A stretch of 64,000 bases of DNA, taken from the NCBI RefSeq assembly GCF_012641335.1, contig NZ_JABAID010000002.1, positions 186,001-250,000 on the forward strand, read 5' to 3'. Positions within the stretch are counted from its first letter, which is position 1. Each line of letters begins with the position of its first letter. Of the stretch, positions 9,801-19,300 are shown piece by piece. A program made the translations under genes and the position numbers. The stretch is from Novosphingobium sp. ERN07. GTDB lineage: Bacteria; Pseudomonadota; Alphaproteobacteria; Sphingomonadales; Sphingomonadaceae. The notes beneath the pieces are model-generated. The model worked only from the letters and a program-made list of their open reading frames with translations. It was not told the DNA's origin and ran no database searches.

Positions 9801-10352
9801 GGCTTCGAACTTTACCAGTCGATGCTGGAAGATGCGATCCTTGCCGCCAAGGCAGGCGACATCGGCCTTGCGCGTGAGCGGGAAGCGCTCAGCCCGCAGA
9901 TCACGCTTGATGCACCGATCATGATTCCCGAAGACTACGTGCCCGATCTGGCCGTGCGAATGGCGCTCTATCGCCGCATGAACGATGCCGAAGGGCCAGA
10001 GGCGGTCGAAGCGCTGGCCGCCGAGATGATCGACCGGTTCGGCGCCCTGCCCGCACCAACGCAAAACCTGCTGCGCCTGATCGAGGTGAAACGGCAGGCC
10101 ATTGCGGCCAATATCGCCAAGATCGACGTTGGGCCGAAGGGCGCACTTGTCAGCTTCCACAAGGACACCTTCCCCGATCCTTTGGGCCTTATCGGCTATG
10201 TCGAGCGGCTCAATGGCGTGGCCAAGCTGCGCCCGGACAACAAGCTGGTGATCACGCGCGCATGGGGCACGGCGGAGGGGCGGCTCAACGGTCTGGTCCA
10301 GATGACCAAGGGACTTGCCGCCATCGTCCGGAGGGCAAAGAAGGCAGCTTAA
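6858..10352 (+). CDS. mfd: Transcription-repair coupling factor
   Basis: Mfd releases stalled RNA polymerase from DNA lesions and recruits UvrA. The protein has 1164 residues, the normal length. Order of domains: N-terminal UvrB-like module (FPAWDCLPFDRASPA, GSVFDIFPSG), the polymerase-interacting CarD-like domain (GDLVVHMDHGIGRYIG, LEYSGGDKLYIPVENL), then the RecG-like translocase with Walker A GDVGFGKTEVALRAAF, VIVDEEQRFGVTHKEKLK, TLTATPIPRTLQMA, STTIVESGIDIPSANT and QLYQLRGRVGRG. The C-terminal TRCF domain starts near residue 1010. The start ATG lies 32 bases after sdhE. It converges with the GGDEF/EAL gene, overlapping it by 4 bases. Confidence 0.97.
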   Translation: MSDLNRILTAKTPVTLSSIARGAQPLVLADLARAAKGRAVFIAPDEAAMRAIADSAAFFAPDLEVIDFPAWDCLPFDRASPALSVSSRRLAALQKLQLKRSGPRLLVTTINAVMQRVLTPFRIRESTRLLTPGAEIGRESLIALLQRQGYSRTDTVVDAGEYAVRGSVFDIFPSGLDHGLRLDFFGDELETLRLFDPNTQRSVQSVETHLLLPASEALLDEDSIKRFRSRYRELFGANATGDPLYQAISDGRRLAGMEHWLPLFEDRLVTLFDHLGEHDLVLIDGTAIKAAEQRAADIADYHQSRLDSSSKAPGSYRPLAENALYLAQDELGRALAGWPVHRTTIFAEPESQQVVDFGFSSSHDFTPERAAAASGGTNIYEAASKYIAALGTRGKKPIIAAYTAGSRSRLASLLAEAGKFKPHMAETWQEALGAAASGKPVAVVLPLEQGFANDDLELLTEQDILGDRLVRRKKKRKDADAFLAELSALTPGDLVVHMDHGIGRYIGLEAIAVGDSPHDCVQLEYSGGDKLYIPVENLDVLSRYGSDAEGVALDKLGGEAWQRRKARMRERILEMAGHLMATAAQRALRQGTVLPVDPASYGPFVDRFPWDETEDQERAIGDVLGDMAEGKPMDRLVCGDVGFGKTEVALRAAFVAAMQGVQVAVIAPTTLLARQHYANFVERFKGFPLEIGRLSRLVPAKEAGETKIGLANGTVDIVIGTHALLSKSVEFKRLGLVIVDEEQRFGVTHKEKLKELKADVHVLTLTATPIPRTLQMAMSGLRELSTIQTPPVDRLAVRTYVMPWDDMVMREALLREHQRGGQSFIVVPRIADMPDLEEWLRLNVPEVRFVTAHGQMSPTEVEDRMGAFYEKKYEVLLSTTIVESGIDIPSANTIVIHRADRFGLAQLYQLRGRVGRGKLRAYAYLTVPEDMALSEVAEKRLKVLGDLDSLGAGFQLASHDLDIRGAGNLLGDEQSGHIKEVGFELYQSMLEDAILAAKAGDIGLAREREALSPQITLDAPIMIPEDYVPDLAVRMALYRRMNDAEGPEAVEALAAEMIDRFGALPAPTQNLLRLIEVKRQAIAANIAKIDVGPKGALVSFHKDTFPDPLGLIGYVERLNGVAKLRPDNKLVITRAWGTAEGRLNGLVQMTKGLAAIVRRAKKAA

Positions 10353-11623
10353 AGAAGCGCGCCGATCCCGTCGGCGGAAACCGGGCCTGAGCGCAGGAAG
10401 CCCTGAAACACATCGCAGCCTTCATCGCGCAAAATGGCCAGTTGGCTCTCCCGCTCGATCCCTTCGACCACGATCTTCTGGCCCAACGCCCGCGCCATTG
10501 CGACTATTGCCTTGAGTATCGCCCGGTCACGCGGGTCGCCATCAACATCGCTGACGAGCGAGGCATCCAGTTTCAGCGTATCGATGGGTAGTGCCTTGAG
10601 CGTGCGGAAATTGGCATAGCCGGTGCCGAAGTCATCCAACGCGATCTGCACGCCCATTCCGGCAATTGCACGCAGGGCATTGGCAGAACGGGCGAAGTCT
10701 GCGATCAGACTTTGCTCGGTCACTTCCAGCGTGAGCATGGATGGCGGGAATGCGGTCTGCGCGAGCATGGCAGCAAAGCTTGCCGCGAAATCGTCCGAGG
10801 CCAGATCCTCCGCCGTGATATTGATCGACAGCGGAAGTCGCCCTTTCCACGGCACTTCGCACGCCAGCGCCCGGTGCACGATGTGGCTCGATAGCTGGCC
10901 GATGTGATCACCCCTTTCGGCAATCGCGAACAGCGTTTCCGCCCCGATCCGGCCAAGCTTTGGATGGTCCCACCGCGCCAGAACCTCGGCCCCGGCCAGA
11001 GCGCCACTGGCAACAGAATATTGCGGCTGGAAGACCAGTCCGATTTCATCCCGCGCCATCGCGCCGATCAGATCCGCTTCGAGCCGTGCCGCGCTGCGTC
11101 CGCGCGATCGGTGTGTGCCATCGGCCCACATCACACGGCGTCCGGGCTGTTGTTCAAGGGCGCCCAGCGCCTGATCAAGCCGGTCGAGCATTCGGCCGCC
11201 GCTTTCACCTGGCGCGCGCCGCAGCAGCGCGATACGCGGCAGAAGGTGCAGCACGTCCCCGTGCACGGGCAAGGCCCTGCCCACGGTCCGTCCCAGTGCT
11301 TCGGCCAGCCACTGCCAGCGTTCGCGCGTCATGGCACCGCTGCACGCAACCAGAAATTCGCCCCCGCCAACACGCGCCACCATTGCGGTGTGCCCAAGTT
11401 CCTGCGCGGCAAAATCGCGAATGCGGCGCGCGATCTCAGCCAGCGCAAGATCGCCCCCCGCATGGCCATAGGCAATGTTGACGGAACGAAACCGATGCAG
11501 CCCCAGGAGCATGGCTTGCAGATAGTCGGATTCGTGCGTGCCTTTCAGCCATGCAAGCGCTTCGGCAGAACCGCACAAGCCGGTCAGCGGATCGCGCGCA
11601 AAGGTGGCAGGAACATCATTCAT
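10349..11623 (-). CDS. GGDEF/EAL domain protein with degenerate GGDEF site
   Basis: This is a cytoplasmic cyclic-di-GMP-type protein of 424 residues without membrane segments or a recognised sensor. The N-terminal GGDEF-like domain begins DPLTGLCGSAEAL, and its signature reads GGGEF, so diguanylate cyclase activity is doubtful. The C-terminal EAL domain looks intact: FQPQYSVASGALAGAEVLARW (EVL in place of EAL, an accepted variant), SINITAEDL, LEVTEQSLI, LDDFGTGYANF, LKLDASLV and VVEGIERESQ. Phosphodiesterase activity is therefore plausible. The start MNDVPATFARDPLTGL is chosen because the longer frame to 11917 is antisense to nadK and unconserved. It diverges from nadK. Confidence 0.88.
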   Translation of the reverse strand: MNDVPATFARDPLTGLCGSAEALAWLKGTHESDYLQAMLLGLHRFRSVNIAYGHAGGDLALAEIARRIRDFAAQELGHTAMVARVGGGEFLVACSGAMTRERWQWLAEALGRTVGRALPVHGDVLHLLPRIALLRRAPGESGGRMLDRLDQALGALEQQPGRRVMWADGTHRSRGRSAARLEADLIGAMARDEIGLVFQPQYSVASGALAGAEVLARWDHPKLGRIGAETLFAIAERGDHIGQLSSHIVHRALACEVPWKGRLPLSINITAEDLASDDFAASFAAMLAQTAFPPSMLTLEVTEQSLIADFARSANALRAIAGMGVQIALDDFGTGYANFRTLKALPIDTLKLDASLVSDVDGDPRDRAILKAIVAMARALGQKIVVEGIERESQLAILRDEGCDVFQGFLRSGPVSADGIGALL

Positions 11624-11774
11624 GCGACGACGGCATAGTCGGCAAGTCTTGCCAAACCGTTCCGGCCACTTCTGCGAACTGGTTGAAATGCAGCGATACT
11701 GCCGCTTTTGTGCATTGCGCGCGGGCCGTGCAGCCCATATCTCCCGGATAGAGTTGTCGGGAGGGCGAAAGTCG

Positions 11775-12554
11775 ATGCCGGAATACACCCGTCTTGCCCT
11801 GTTGGCATCGCCAACGGAGCGGGCGCAGGAAGCCTGTACCGCGCTGCACCAGCAGCGCGACTGGGTGCCGCTTGAGCAGGCCAACGCCGCGGTCGTCATC
11901 GGCGGCGATGGCTTCATGCTGCAGACGCTTCATACCATGCTCGACATTGATCACGTGATCCCCGCGTTTGGGCTAAATCTCGGCACGGTCGGCTTTTTGA
12001 TGAACAAGTATCGTTCGGGCCGCAGTATTGAGGAAAGGCTGGCAAAGGCCACGGCCATCGCAATCTCACCGCTGCGGATGACCGCGACTACCAACACGGG
12101 TGAGGAACATTCCGTCTGCGCGATCAACGAAGTGTCGATCCTGCGCGAAACGCGACAAACGGCAAAGCTGGAAGTCAGCGTCAACGGCAAGGTTCGGATG
12201 CCCGAATTGGCGTGCGATGGCGTGTTGGTGGCAACACCTGCCGGATCGACCGCCTATAACCTTTCCGCAAACGGGCCGATCCTGCCATTATCGTCGAATA
12301 TGCTGGCACTGACCCCAATCAGCCCGTTCCGCCCGCGGCGTTGGCGCGGTGCGATTCTGCCGGAAAGCTACGAGATCGTGTTCAAGGCGCTGGAATCGGT
12401 CAAGCGGCCGGTGCTGGTCGTGGCTGACCAAAAGGAAGTGCGCGACGTGCGCGAAGTGCGCGTAAAGGCTTGGCCAGAGCATCGCCTGACGCTGCTGTTC
12501 GACCGTGGACAGAGCCTTGAAGACCGCATCTTCGCAGAACAGTTCATGGTCTGA
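11775..12554 (+). CDS. nadK: NAD kinase
   Basis: NAD kinase phosphorylates NAD to NADP. The 259-residue product has the GGDGFMLQTLH catalytic loop (residues about 42-52), GLNLGTVGFLMN, the NEVSILRET box and the DGVLVATPAGSTAYNLSANGPILP signature. All are family hallmarks. ATG is preceded by GGGAGGG at about 8-14 bases; the frame continues upstream to 11538 but overlaps the divergent EAL gene and has no family homology. It is followed by tRNA-Asn with its own promoter. Confidence 0.95.
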   Translation: MPEYTRLALLASPTERAQEACTALHQQRDWVPLEQANAAVVIGGDGFMLQTLHTMLDIDHVIPAFGLNLGTVGFLMNKYRSGRSIEERLAKATAIAISPLRMTATTNTGEEHSVCAINEVSILRETRQTAKLEVSVNGKVRMPELACDGVLVATPAGSTAYNLSANGPILPLSSNMLALTPISPFRPRRWRGAILPESYEIVFKALESVKRPVLVVADQKEVRDVREVRVKAWPEHRLTLLFDRGQSLEDRIFAEQFMV

Positions 12555-12576
12555 CGAAAAATTTGAAAACAGGTGC

Positions 12577-12604
12577 TTGCCAAACAGAATTGGCCTGTTA
12601 TTAG
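12577..12604 (+). promoter_or_regulatory. Candidate promoter of tRNA-Asn
   Basis: TTGCCA (12577-12582) and TATTAG (12599-12604) are separated by 16 bases, 30 bases before the tRNA. The -35 is the same as at the tRNA-Pro gene. Confidence 0.5.
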
Positions 12605-12634
12605 CGCGCTCCTGCCCCGGGCAACCGAGGCTGC

Positions 12635-12709
12635 TCCCTGATAGCTCAGCGGTAGAGTAGGTGACTGTTAATCACTTGGTCGTAGGTTCGAATCCTACTC
12701 AGGGAGCCA
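12635..12709 (+). tRNA. tRNA-Asn (anticodon GTT)
   Basis: Acceptor stem TCCCTGA/TCAGGGA, D stem GCTC/GAGT, anticodon stem GGTGA/TCACT with loop CTGTTAA (anticodon GTT), T stem GTAGG/CCTAC with TTCGAAT, discriminator G and encoded CCA. All are consistent with tRNA-Asn. Confidence 0.96.
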
Positions 12710-12759
12710 TTTTTCTCCACAATCTGGAAGAGCCGCAAGCTGCGGCGTACTGATCCCAT

Positions 12760-13074
12760 TCAGTGCAAGCTGTTCATGCGTCCGTAAACAACGGCATCAA
12801 TGACCGCCGGATGGAAGGGTTCTGTGAAGCGCAAGTGCGCAACAATTCCTTCGATCGCTTCCACTGTCGCTGAACGCGATTCTAGGCCTGGAAGGGTGAT
12901 CCATACAAGTGATCCGGCACGGGGACGCTCAAGGCATTCAATCGAGGCGGCAAACCGCGAGAGCGTTTGCACGTTAACCTTGGCTTTGAGAACGCCGCGG
13001 CGATAGCCTGCCACAAACGGAGCCTGCTGGATGCGGGGTTCTGCAATTCGGGGGTCGTTGCAATCAAGCCACAT
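12760..13074 (-). CDS. Small PilZ-like domain protein
   Basis: A 104-residue protein beginning MWLDCNDPRIAEPRIQQ. The segment KAKVNVQTLSRFAASIECLE, then PGSLVWITLPGL-like spacing (AGSLVWITLPGLESRSATVEAI), and LRFTEPFHPAVID resembles the small stand-alone PilZ proteins of sphingomonads, which end in a GxxFxxPxHxAV-type strand. The RxxxR and (D/N)xSxxG cyclic-di-GMP motifs are not clear, so ligand binding is uncertain. The start at 13074 has GGAG seven bases upstream; an ATG at 13119 in the same frame has none. It follows the TpsB-TpsA-CHAT operon on the same strand, after a hairpin at 13135-13164. Confidence 0.65.
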   Translation of the reverse strand: MWLDCNDPRIAEPRIQQAPFVAGYRRGVLKAKVNVQTLSRFAASIECLERPRAGSLVWITLPGLESRSATVEAIEGIVAHLRFTEPFHPAVIDAVVYGRMNSLH

Positions 13075-13134
13075 CGCCAGTCTCCAACTGCGCGTTCTGC
13101 GCACAAGGAAGGACGGCATATTAACCAGACAATT

Positions 13135-13164
13135 CAGTCCGCCAGCGCTGGGGCTGACGGACTG
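13135..13164 (-). terminator. Terminator-like hairpin after the two-partner secretion operon
   Basis: On the minus strand CAGTCCGTCAGC pairs with GCTGGCGGACTG (12 bp, one G-T) around loop CCCAGC, followed by AATTGT. It lies between the CHAT gene stop and the PilZ-like gene. The T-run is weak, so read-through is possible. Confidence 0.5.
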
Positions 13165-13209
13165 TGTATTCTTGCGTAGGTGCCCGGAATATCCGGTTAC
13201 CCGTGCCGC

Positions 13210-16200
13210 TTATCTTGCGGCAGGTGCTGCTCCTTGCCCGGCGCTGGCCGCCATCAGTGGCTTGGCGCCGTCTCCCACGATCACGAACGCTGCCCAGTAG
13301 AACGGATGGGACGTGTTGGGATCGTCCATCAGCTTTTCCTGCGCGCCTTCAAGGCCATCGGCAAGGGGCTGGCCGGGCTTTGATTCGATAACGCCGCCGA
13401 TCAGGCGCTTGGTCGCATCGAAATCATCGGGCACGGGCCAGTGACTTGCGATGACAGAACGCGCACCTGCGCCCACGAACGCGCGCACAAGCCCATCCAG
13501 CGCATAGTTGCCGCCGCTGGTGACGCCCGCTTCACGGCTCGCGGCGACAGACGCGACGCCCGCCGTATCGCAGGCCGAAAGGATCACAAGATCCGCATTC
13601 AGCTTCAGGTCGAAGATTTCCTTGAAGCTCAGAAGCCCGTCCGATCCTGCGTTGCCAAAGCTGGTCACCAGCGCAGGCCGCGCGGGGCAACCGGCGCGGG
13701 GGGCGGTGACAAGACCGTGCGTCGCAAAGTGGAGGACGCGATACTGGTCCAGATCCTGTTCACCCAGCAGGGCCGTATCGTTGAACGCAGCGTCTGTCCG
13801 CACCGTGCTGCCGCCCCGGTTCAGTTTCTGCTGCGCATAGAGCAGTTCGTCCGCCGAAATGGGGTTCATCCAGGTGGCGAGTGGCCAGTCGCACTCATCA
13901 GCAACAGCCGCCACCGGACGCGCGGCAGGCTTGGCATTGTGCCCCAGTCCCAGATAATTGCGCGGTGCCGATGATGCGGCCAGCTTGCGGATATCAAGGA
14001 AAGCGCGCGGGCTGACGGCGATGGAGACTTCACGCCCGCGGCCAAGCCACGCCATGCCGGTAAAGTCGAACGGATCGCCGTCGGGGCTTTCCATGCGTTT
14101 GTTGTATGCAGCGATCCCCTTTTCGTCGGTAATCAGAACCGTCGGCGGCAATTGCAACATCGCGCCATCCGGCTCGAAAATGAAGTGTCGCGTCGTTGCG
14201 AGCAGATCGCCAACAGAGCCGAACAAGGTCTTGTAAAGGCTGTGTGACCGTCCAACATCGAACGGATAGTTTACCTGCCGTCCATTTTCGACCTTGACGA
14301 TGGTATCGCGCAGTTCCTGCACCTCTTGTGACAGAGCAGCAGGGCTGGCAGCAATCGCCACAGCGCGCGCATTATCAGGCGTGACGAACAGGCCATAGGT
14401 ACGCTCGCCCACAACCATCAGTTTGAAATAGCCTTCACCGGGCCGGAGCGCCGCCTGAAGCTCGGCAAGCGTGACGTTCTTGGGCGAAAGCACATTATAG
14501 CGCGGATAGGCAGCCAGCTTGCTGGTCAGTTCGGTCTGTTCGCGCTGGAGGTATGTAAGGTCACTCTGCGCAACCTTGAGCGCCGCCTGTTGCTGCGCGT
14601 CGGGTGCTGCAATCGCGCTCAACTGCGCGACGGTCGCTTCGTTGCGAGCGATATCGCGGCTGCGCGCCACCGACAGGCGGAAGAGAGCCGCAGCGTCATC
14701 ATTGCCTTCAGACATCTGGCGCGCGAACACCGCCTGCGTCTGCGCTACACCAGGGCGTTGGAGAACCTGCGAAGCGGTGAAAATCGCGTCCGGGCCGTCC
14801 TTGCCATCCTGCTTTGCCAGCAAGCTGAAGTACGGTCCCAGCAAATCGCGCAAGGTGGCACCGGCATCAGGAATCGAGAGGCTTTCCGCCACGACTTTGC
14901 CGAACAGAGCAGTTGCACCAGCTTCATCGCCCGAACGGCTGAGCCAAGCCGCCTTACGTGCTTGGGCTGCAAGAACCGCCGGGGATTGCGGGAAAGCATC
15001 CTGCAGCAAGGCCAGCGCCCGATCATAAGCATCGCTCGCCGCGCCGCGCCGGTTTTGCGCTTCTGCAACGAGCGCAAGTTCCATGTCGATTTCGGACCGC
15101 AACCACGCCGTTGAGGCTACACGCCCTTCGCGCACAAGAGACAGGGTGTTAGCTGCTGCTTGCAGGCTTGTCTGCGCATCGTCCATCCGTCCCTGCATTC
15201 GCGCCGCAGTTCCGCCCAAAGCGATTGCTTGCGCATCAAGGATTTCTGCGCGCTCCTGATCGGTCAGTCCCGGATCGACCGCACCAAGCCGCTTCAGCCC
15301 CGAACTTTCCCGGTTGATCTGTTCGGCCAACGGTCGAGATATCAGGCCGGTGGAGAGGCTTTCTCGATCAAAGGTTGCCCCCACCGTACTGACCGGCTTC
15401 GCCAGTTCCTGCAATGCTTCTGCAGGCTTGCGCTGGTTCAACTGATCGATGGCGCGATAGTTGCGCAAAAGACGTTCGGCAAGGCCATCTCCGCGCGCGG
15501 TCGCCGCGCTTGCCTGTGTGAAGAGTTGGCCAGATGATCCGAAATTGCCAAGGTTCGATTGCTGCAAACCCTGATTTGCCAAGGCTTCGCTCAAGCCCAT
15601 CCCGCCGCTCACGCGATCACGGCTGACCAGCGCTTCGAAGAACTCCGACGACTCCGCAAAGCGGCCGCTGTTGTTGCGAAGATAGCCTTCGTCCCGCGCG
15701 CCGAGCCGGTCAAGCTGGCCGGCTTGCACGCGCGCGAAGGCCGCTGGATCGCTGACTTCGGTGGTGGCTACGCGGATCTCGCCCGGCACCGTCGCATCGT
15801 TGACCACACTGGCCAGCGCCAGCTTCAGCGCAGGATCATAGCCCGCAAGACCTTCGACAAGGTAGGTCACCCCATCGCGCCGGACGAGGTAGCGTTTGTA
15901 TCCTACATTCGCACCCTGATCGCGGCAGTTTGTCGCTTCAACCCGACCGATGCGGTCGATCTCTACAGAACCGGGCGCGCCGCAGGCCAGCGTCACACCG
16001 CCAAGCCCGGTCGGCTCTGCCGCCACAGACACATCGCGCCGTACTGCGATCAGTGTGCCGACAGATCCTGCGGCATCACGACAGCTAAGCCGATAACCGC
16101 GATCGAACATGCCGCCCAATCGCGCGTCGAGCGGGGCATTCTGTGCGGTGCAAGTCACGCCAGAAGTGCCCACACGGAACGAGTTGCGGATCGAAAGCGG

Positions 16201-16311
16201 TTGCTGCGATCCCTCAGCCGCCATCGCTGGCAAAGCGAGGAGCGCCAAGCCCAGCCCTGCGCCTGCGGTGCCGAACAACTGGCGACGGAACGATGCGAAA
16301 GGCGCGCTCAC
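13210..16311 (-). CDS. Exported CHAT-domain putative caspase-like protease
   Basis: A 1033-residue protein with an N-terminal export signal (RRQLFGTAGAGLGLALLALP, cleavage near AMAAEG); the twin arginine could make it a Tat substrate. Residues ~40-230 form a Cys-containing module (TSGVTCTAQN, GYRLSCRD, VTLACGAP, VEATNCRDQ) suggesting disulfides. Residues ~230-560 are helical TPR-like repeats. The C-terminal ~300 residues are a CHAT domain (clan CD, related to caspases and separases) with the catalytic pair intact: His865 in VLHFATHGLV and Cys914 in LVILSACDTAG, followed by VRAFVGAGARSVIASHWPV. It is the last gene of the two-partner operon; its ATG overlaps the tpsA stop (ATGA). A role in cleaving the TpsA exoprotein in the periplasm or at the surface is inference. 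Confidence 0.93.
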   Translation of the reverse strand: MSAPFASFRRQLFGTAGAGLGLALLALPAMAAEGSQQPLSIRNSFRVGTSGVTCTAQNAPLDARLGGMFDRGYRLSCRDAAGSVGTLIAVRRDVSVAAEPTGLGGVTLACGAPGSVEIDRIGRVEATNCRDQGANVGYKRYLVRRDGVTYLVEGLAGYDPALKLALASVVNDATVPGEIRVATTEVSDPAAFARVQAGQLDRLGARDEGYLRNNSGRFAESSEFFEALVSRDRVSGGMGLSEALANQGLQQSNLGNFGSSGQLFTQASAATARGDGLAERLLRNYRAIDQLNQRKPAEALQELAKPVSTVGATFDRESLSTGLISRPLAEQINRESSGLKRLGAVDPGLTDQERAEILDAQAIALGGTAARMQGRMDDAQTSLQAAANTLSLVREGRVASTAWLRSEIDMELALVAEAQNRRGAASDAYDRALALLQDAFPQSPAVLAAQARKAAWLSRSGDEAGATALFGKVVAESLSIPDAGATLRDLLGPYFSLLAKQDGKDGPDAIFTASQVLQRPGVAQTQAVFARQMSEGNDDAAALFRLSVARSRDIARNEATVAQLSAIAAPDAQQQAALKVAQSDLTYLQREQTELTSKLAAYPRYNVLSPKNVTLAELQAALRPGEGYFKLMVVGERTYGLFVTPDNARAVAIAASPAALSQEVQELRDTIVKVENGRQVNYPFDVGRSHSLYKTLFGSVGDLLATTRHFIFEPDGAMLQLPPTVLITDEKGIAAYNKRMESPDGDPFDFTGMAWLGRGREVSIAVSPRAFLDIRKLAASSAPRNYLGLGHNAKPAARPVAAVADECDWPLATWMNPISADELLYAQQKLNRGGSTVRTDAAFNDTALLGEQDLDQYRVLHFATHGLVTAPRAGCPARPALVTSFGNAGSDGLLSFKEIFDLKLNADLVILSACDTAGVASVAASREAGVTSGGNYALDGLVRAFVGAGARSVIASHWPVPDDFDATKRLIGGVIESKPGQPLADGLEGAQEKLMDDPNTSHPFYWAAFVIVGDGAKPLMAASAGQGAAPAAR

Positions 16312-19300
16312 TGGGCGTCTCCTGCCTGAACGGTTGTGGTGGCATTGGTCCCGATAAGCGCGGGGTTGCCACTGCCGGTGACCGGTTCATCAATCTGGCT
16401 GGTAGTATCAAGCGGACTGTCATTGATGATTGGGGTTGGCGGAACAATCGGGCTTGCAGGTCCGCTTTCCGAAGGCTGAATCTGAACCTCTGCTTCGTCT
16501 TCGGGATCACCTTCCTCATCGCTCGGCTCTTCGGCAAAGCCCGGCGTGCTGCCCAACGGGTCTTGCGTGACGATTTCGAACTGCCCCGCAATTGCACCGA
16601 TAACGTCAGGCCCCTCGCTAAGTGGGCTGGCGCATTGTTCGGCGGAGAACAGACAACCGTTGATCTGGCTGTCGGCAGAGAAGATCGAAAGATCGTCTGC
16701 CCCGTCTACAGCAAGATCATGCGCATCAATGCCACTGACGATGCCGGTTGGCGTCTGGAAAGCCCCGTTGACCACAACCGAGATTGACCCCGGCTGCGCG
16801 CCGGTTGGCGCGGTCACATCGGCAAAATCGATATCGGCAAAGAAACCGGCAGGATTAAGCGCCGTCCCCGTGTTCTGGATGTAAAGCGTGCCCGTGGGAT
16901 GGAAATCAAGTCCCAAAGCACGCAACACGCCTTCGGGCCGCTGTACCGTCGCTGGTGCATTAAGATCGGCAATGCGCCCTGTGTAAAACGGGTTGGCCGC
17001 CAGCTTGTCAAGAATCGTGGCCGATGCCACATGGATGTTCACGGCGTTGAATTCGGCAATTCCGCCCAGCGTTGTGCCCGTCGAAGCTAGACTGATTGAT
17101 CCGGTGGCTGCGTCCAGTTCGAACCGGCCCGTGCTGAATTCCAGAACATTGCCCGATCCAAAGCCGGTTCCGTTGATCGCGCCGGTCACGCGGATAGTTC
17201 CGCCCAATGCTTGTGAAGCGGCGTTGCCGGTGGCGAAGATCAACCGCCCGGTCGATCCTGCCAAAGTGTTGACGCCAATGTTGCCGCCCGCAGTCAGATC
17301 GACCTTGCCGATCAGCATGTCTATGGGGTTGCCGGTGATATCGACGGCGGCAATGGTCAACCGGTTGGTAGAGATCAACCCGATCTCGTTGTTGCTCAGA
17401 GCAAAGCCACTGCCCGTCAGCCCATCACCGATCAGCGCCGGCGAACCCGATGTGGAGATGATATCGACTGTGCCATCCTGGGTGGTGCGAATGCCGGAAA
17501 GCAACTGCTGGCCAATCGCCCTGCCGCCCACGCCATTGTCGACAATCGAAATATCGGTGCCAAGAATGCGTATCAAAGGCGATGTCCACCGTTCGGCGAC
17601 GGTGACCCGTCCATCTGATGTCACGCCGATGCTTTCATACCCAGCAAGTTCAGCGCTGTTGACGGCACCGGTTGACGTGATCGAAATGCGGCCTGCAATC
17701 GCATTGCGCGTATTTAATACCGCACCGCCGCTTGCGACCGGGCTTTTGGCAAGCAGGGTGGCGTAGTTGATCGCGCCAGGCATTGCGGTTGCCGCCAACA
17801 TGGATGTGTTAGCGATTAGCAGCTGACCGGTAGCCCCCGTCACCTGTCCAGTTGCCGAATTGATTATGGCCCCGGCGCGTGCTTCACCAATGGAAACGTC
17901 ACCGCCGGAAAGCAGCGCAAGGTCACGGCCCACCGCGCGATCCAGATTCAAACCCGTTGCACCGCTGGCCAGCACGTCGAACCGGGCGTTCACGGTCGAA
18001 CCGGTAAGGCTACCTGCGCGGGAAAGCAGTTCGACATTGCCGTCGCTGCTCAGCAGCGTCCCGAAAGTGCCGTTACCGCCGCTCGTCACGCCAATATTGC
18101 TAGAGGCGATGACATTTGCAGTGTTTACCGCGGTGCCCGCAGCGATGCGCAGCGACCCGACGTTGGAAGCGTTAGCCAACGCAACCGAGCCGCCCGTTGC
18201 AATCGGCGTTGCAGCAAGGATCTGCTCCTTGGTCGGCGGGGTCCCGGGCTGCGCTGGGCCGCCTTGCCCGCCGCCCTGCCCGCTCGGCTGCGCCATCGAA
18301 GCATTGGCAATCAGCGCCCGGTTGCTCACGATCAAGTTGTCGACCGCAACATTGCCGCCACCAAGCAGCAGCGCGTCAACTGCCCCCACTGCGCCGGTGG
18401 CTATGTTGCCGGGCGTGGTGGCAAATACGTCACCTGCAGATGTCAGGCTGCCTGTCTGCATATCGCCATTTGCTGACAGTTTGATGCCGCCGCTAGCTGC
18501 CGTGGTGTTTCCTGTTGTCAGCCCCAAGCCCGAAGCCAGCGTCACTAGGCTGCCAGCAACGGTGCCAAGCTGCATTGCGCCGCCGCTTCTGGCGGATAGG
18601 CCGAGTGCAGCACTGATGTTTCCGGCAGTCAGCCCCCCCCCGGTAGAGACAAGATCAATGGCCGCAGCACTGCTAGAAAGGTTGCCAAACGTCGCGTTGC
18701 CGCCGCTCAAAACCGAAATCTGCCCGGGCGCCGTGAAATCGCTCAAATCCACCGTCGTCCCCGCCACAACCAGCAGCGATACCGCAGTGGAAGGAGCAAA
18801 AATACTGACTCCGCCGGCAGTGGCGATGGGCGTGGCTGCGAATATCTGCTCCTTGGTCGGGCGTCCGCTGCCAGTACCCGTGGCAATATCGGCAACAAGC
18901 AGTCGGTTGACCAGTTCCACACCGCCGAGCGCCACGCTGCCGTGGCCAAGCGCCAGTGCGTCGTAGGCAGAAATCAACCCGGTTCCGATATCGCCGCCCG
19001 CCAGAAGCGTTACATCGGCGTTTGATATCAGATTGCCCGTACTGATGTTCACCCCAGCATCGATCGCGATGCTGCTACCGCTGGCGCTCGCCGTGCCGCT
19101 TCCGGCAACGACTTCATCGGTAATCACTGTTCCCGCCGATGCGAGGGAAACTGAGCCAATCGAAGAGATCAAGCCGGTTTGGATGCCACTCAGGCCGAAA
19201 AGATCAACACTCCCTTGCGATGACAGATTGGCTAACGTTATGGATCCGTCCGCTGTCGCCCCAATGCTGCCAAGGCTCAGCACGTCGCCAAACTGGATGT

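Noticed and set aside
13210..16311. CHAT protein as part of a CRISPR or other intracellular defence system
   Set aside because: It has an export signal, is coupled to tpsA, and no Cas or other defence gene is present in the window.
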